Positions 24,816 to 25,532 of a DNA stretch of 25,532 nt are shown here, one piece after another. Under the pieces are notes generated by a model. The model did not search any database. It had not been told where the DNA came from and saw only the letters and a list, made by a program, of their open reading frames with translations. A program made the translations under genes and the position numbers. Origin of the DNA: an uncultured Clostridium sp. (GTDB lineage: Bacteria; Bacillota; Clostridia; TANB77; CAG-508); assembly GCA_945874585.1 (NCBI GenBank), contig CAMCHB010000003.1, positions 1-25,532 of the forward strand, given 5' to 3'. The number at the start of each line of letters is the position of its first letter. The stretch's first letter is position 1.

Positions 24816-24833
24816 AAATTGGGTTAAATGATG

Positions 24834-24914
24834 GTGCTAAATAAAATGTATTACAATTTTTTATGTAGCACTTAACTGAGCAATCAGAGTAACGGATACT
24901 TTTGATAAAGTATC
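24834..24914 (+). promoter_or_regulatory. Structured rpsL-rpsG intercistronic region
   Basis: GTGCTA (24834-24839) pairs with TAGCAC (24866-24871), continued inside by ATAAAA/TTTTAT after one mismatch. A second perfect 8-pair hairpin, GATACTTT/AAAGTATC (24895-24902 with 24907-24914), follows. In E. coli, S7 binds the rpsL-rpsG spacer to repress its own translation; a similar role here is inference. No U-tail is present. Confidence 0.5.
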
Positions 24915-24959
24915 AATTTATTAAGTCGAAAAGACGATTAGTAAAGGAGTGAAGAAAAA

Positions 24960-25430
24960 GTGCCAAGAAAGGGTTATATTGCAAAAAGAGATGTATTACC
25001 AGATCCAATATACAACAGCAAAGTCGTAACAAAATTGATCAACAATATCATGTTAGATGGTAAAAAAACAGTTGCTCAAAATATTGTATATAGCGCATTT
25101 GATATTATTAAAGAAAAAGAACAAAAAAATCCATTAGAAGTTTTTGAATTAGCTTTAAACAATATCATGCCTGTTCTTGAAGTAAAAGCAAGAAGAGTTG
25201 GTGGAGCTACTTACCAAGTTCCAATCGAAATTAGACCAGAAAGAAAACAAACATTAGGTTTAAGATGGTTAGTTACTTATGCAAGAAATAGACATGAAAA
25301 AACAATGGCTCAAAAACTAGCAGCTGAAATTATGGATGCTGTTAATGGCAATGGTGGAGCTTTCAAGAAGAAGGAAGATACACATAGAATGGCTGAAGCT
25401 AACAAAGCTTTTGCACATTACAAATGGTAA
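24960..25430 (+). CDS. rpsG: Ribosomal protein S7
   Basis: Primary 16S rRNA-binding protein that nucleates assembly of the 30S head. The 156 residues are the usual length and carry the conserved MPRKGYIAKRDVLPDPIYNS opening, LEVKARRVGGATYQVPIE (about 73-90) and RWLVTYARNRHEKTMAQKLA (about 102-121). Start is GTG at 24960, after AAAGGAGTGA. It is followed after 19 bases by fusA, the normal str-operon order. Confidence 0.98.
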   Translation: MPRKGYIAKRDVLPDPIYNSKVVTKLINNIMLDGKKTVAQNIVYSAFDIIKEKEQKNPLEVFELALNNIMPVLEVKARRVGGATYQVPIEIRPERKQTLGLRWLVTYARNRHEKTMAQKLAAEIMDAVNGNGGAFKKKEDTHRMAEANKAFAHYKW

Positions 25431-25449
25431 TAAAGGAGGGAAATAAGAA

Positions 25450-25532
25450 ATGGCAGGAAGAGCTTACCCACTAGAGAGAACAAGAAATATAGGAATTATG
25501 GCTCACATTGATGCTGGTAAAACAACAACAAC
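25450..25532 (+). CDS. fusA: Elongation factor G, N-terminal fragment (3' end outside window)
   Basis: The ATG at 25450 follows AAAGGAGGG. The 27 visible codons read MAGRAYPLERTRNIGIMAHI and then DAGKTTT, the G1 P-loop of the EF-G GTPase. The gene runs off the window. Position directly after rpsG supports the assignment. Confidence 0.95.
   Translation, partial: MAGRAYPLERTRNIGIMAHIDAGKTTT

Noticed and set aside
1..25532. CRISPR array, insertion sequence or phage genes
   Set aside because: No regularly spaced direct repeats, transposase or phage proteins were seen on either strand.

Overview
The window looks like chromosomal DNA of a low-GC Gram-positive bacterium, most likely an uncultured gut-type clostridium. 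The grounds are AT-rich codon use, strong purine Shine-Dalgarno sites, consensus sigma-A promoters, U-tailed terminators, an rpsL-rpsG-fusA block, a dnaG-rpoD pair and prepilin-like and SdrD-B surface proteins. The clade is an inference; no rRNA is present.

Layout. 1-866 is the 3' part of a secreted or pilin-like protein with an FGE/C-type-lectin-like domain. Its last ~100 bases have the codon and base composition of a diversity-generating-retroelement (DGR) variable repeat. 1228-2621 is proS (compact, no editing insertion), convergent with a six-helix membrane protein (2680-3366, minus). 3507-7192 holds tmk, dnaG and rpoD, with a foldable spacer before dnaG. 7296-7607 is a small lysine-rich protein whose Shine-Dalgarno appears to be brought near the start codon by a hairpin. 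7730-7806 is tRNA-Met(CAT) behind a perfect consensus promoter. 8020-8202 (minus) is a 60-residue protein of unknown role, divergent from scpB.

8333-11535 is a probable operon: scpB, aspS (overlapping scpB), a prepilin-like protein and a NUDIX hydrolase, closed by a strong terminator. After a 380-base leader with an inverted repeat and a possible coupled small ORF comes a 12.3-kb two-gene unit. The first gene encodes 1592 residues with a signal peptide, repeated DUF11-like modules, an SdrD-B-like domain and a C-terminal membrane anchor. The second encodes 2509 residues with two von Willebrand A domains, two SdrD-B-like domains and duplicated modules flanking the first vWA. The genes are one base apart, so they probably make a joint cell-surface structure.

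The window ends with the str operon: rpsL (TTG start), an unusually long structured spacer, rpsG (GTG start) and the first 27 codons of fusA.

The most notable items are the candidate DGR variable repeat with no reverse transcriptase in the window, the giant surface-protein pair, the hairpin-bridged ribosome site at 7262-7298 and the rpsL-rpsG spacer structure.
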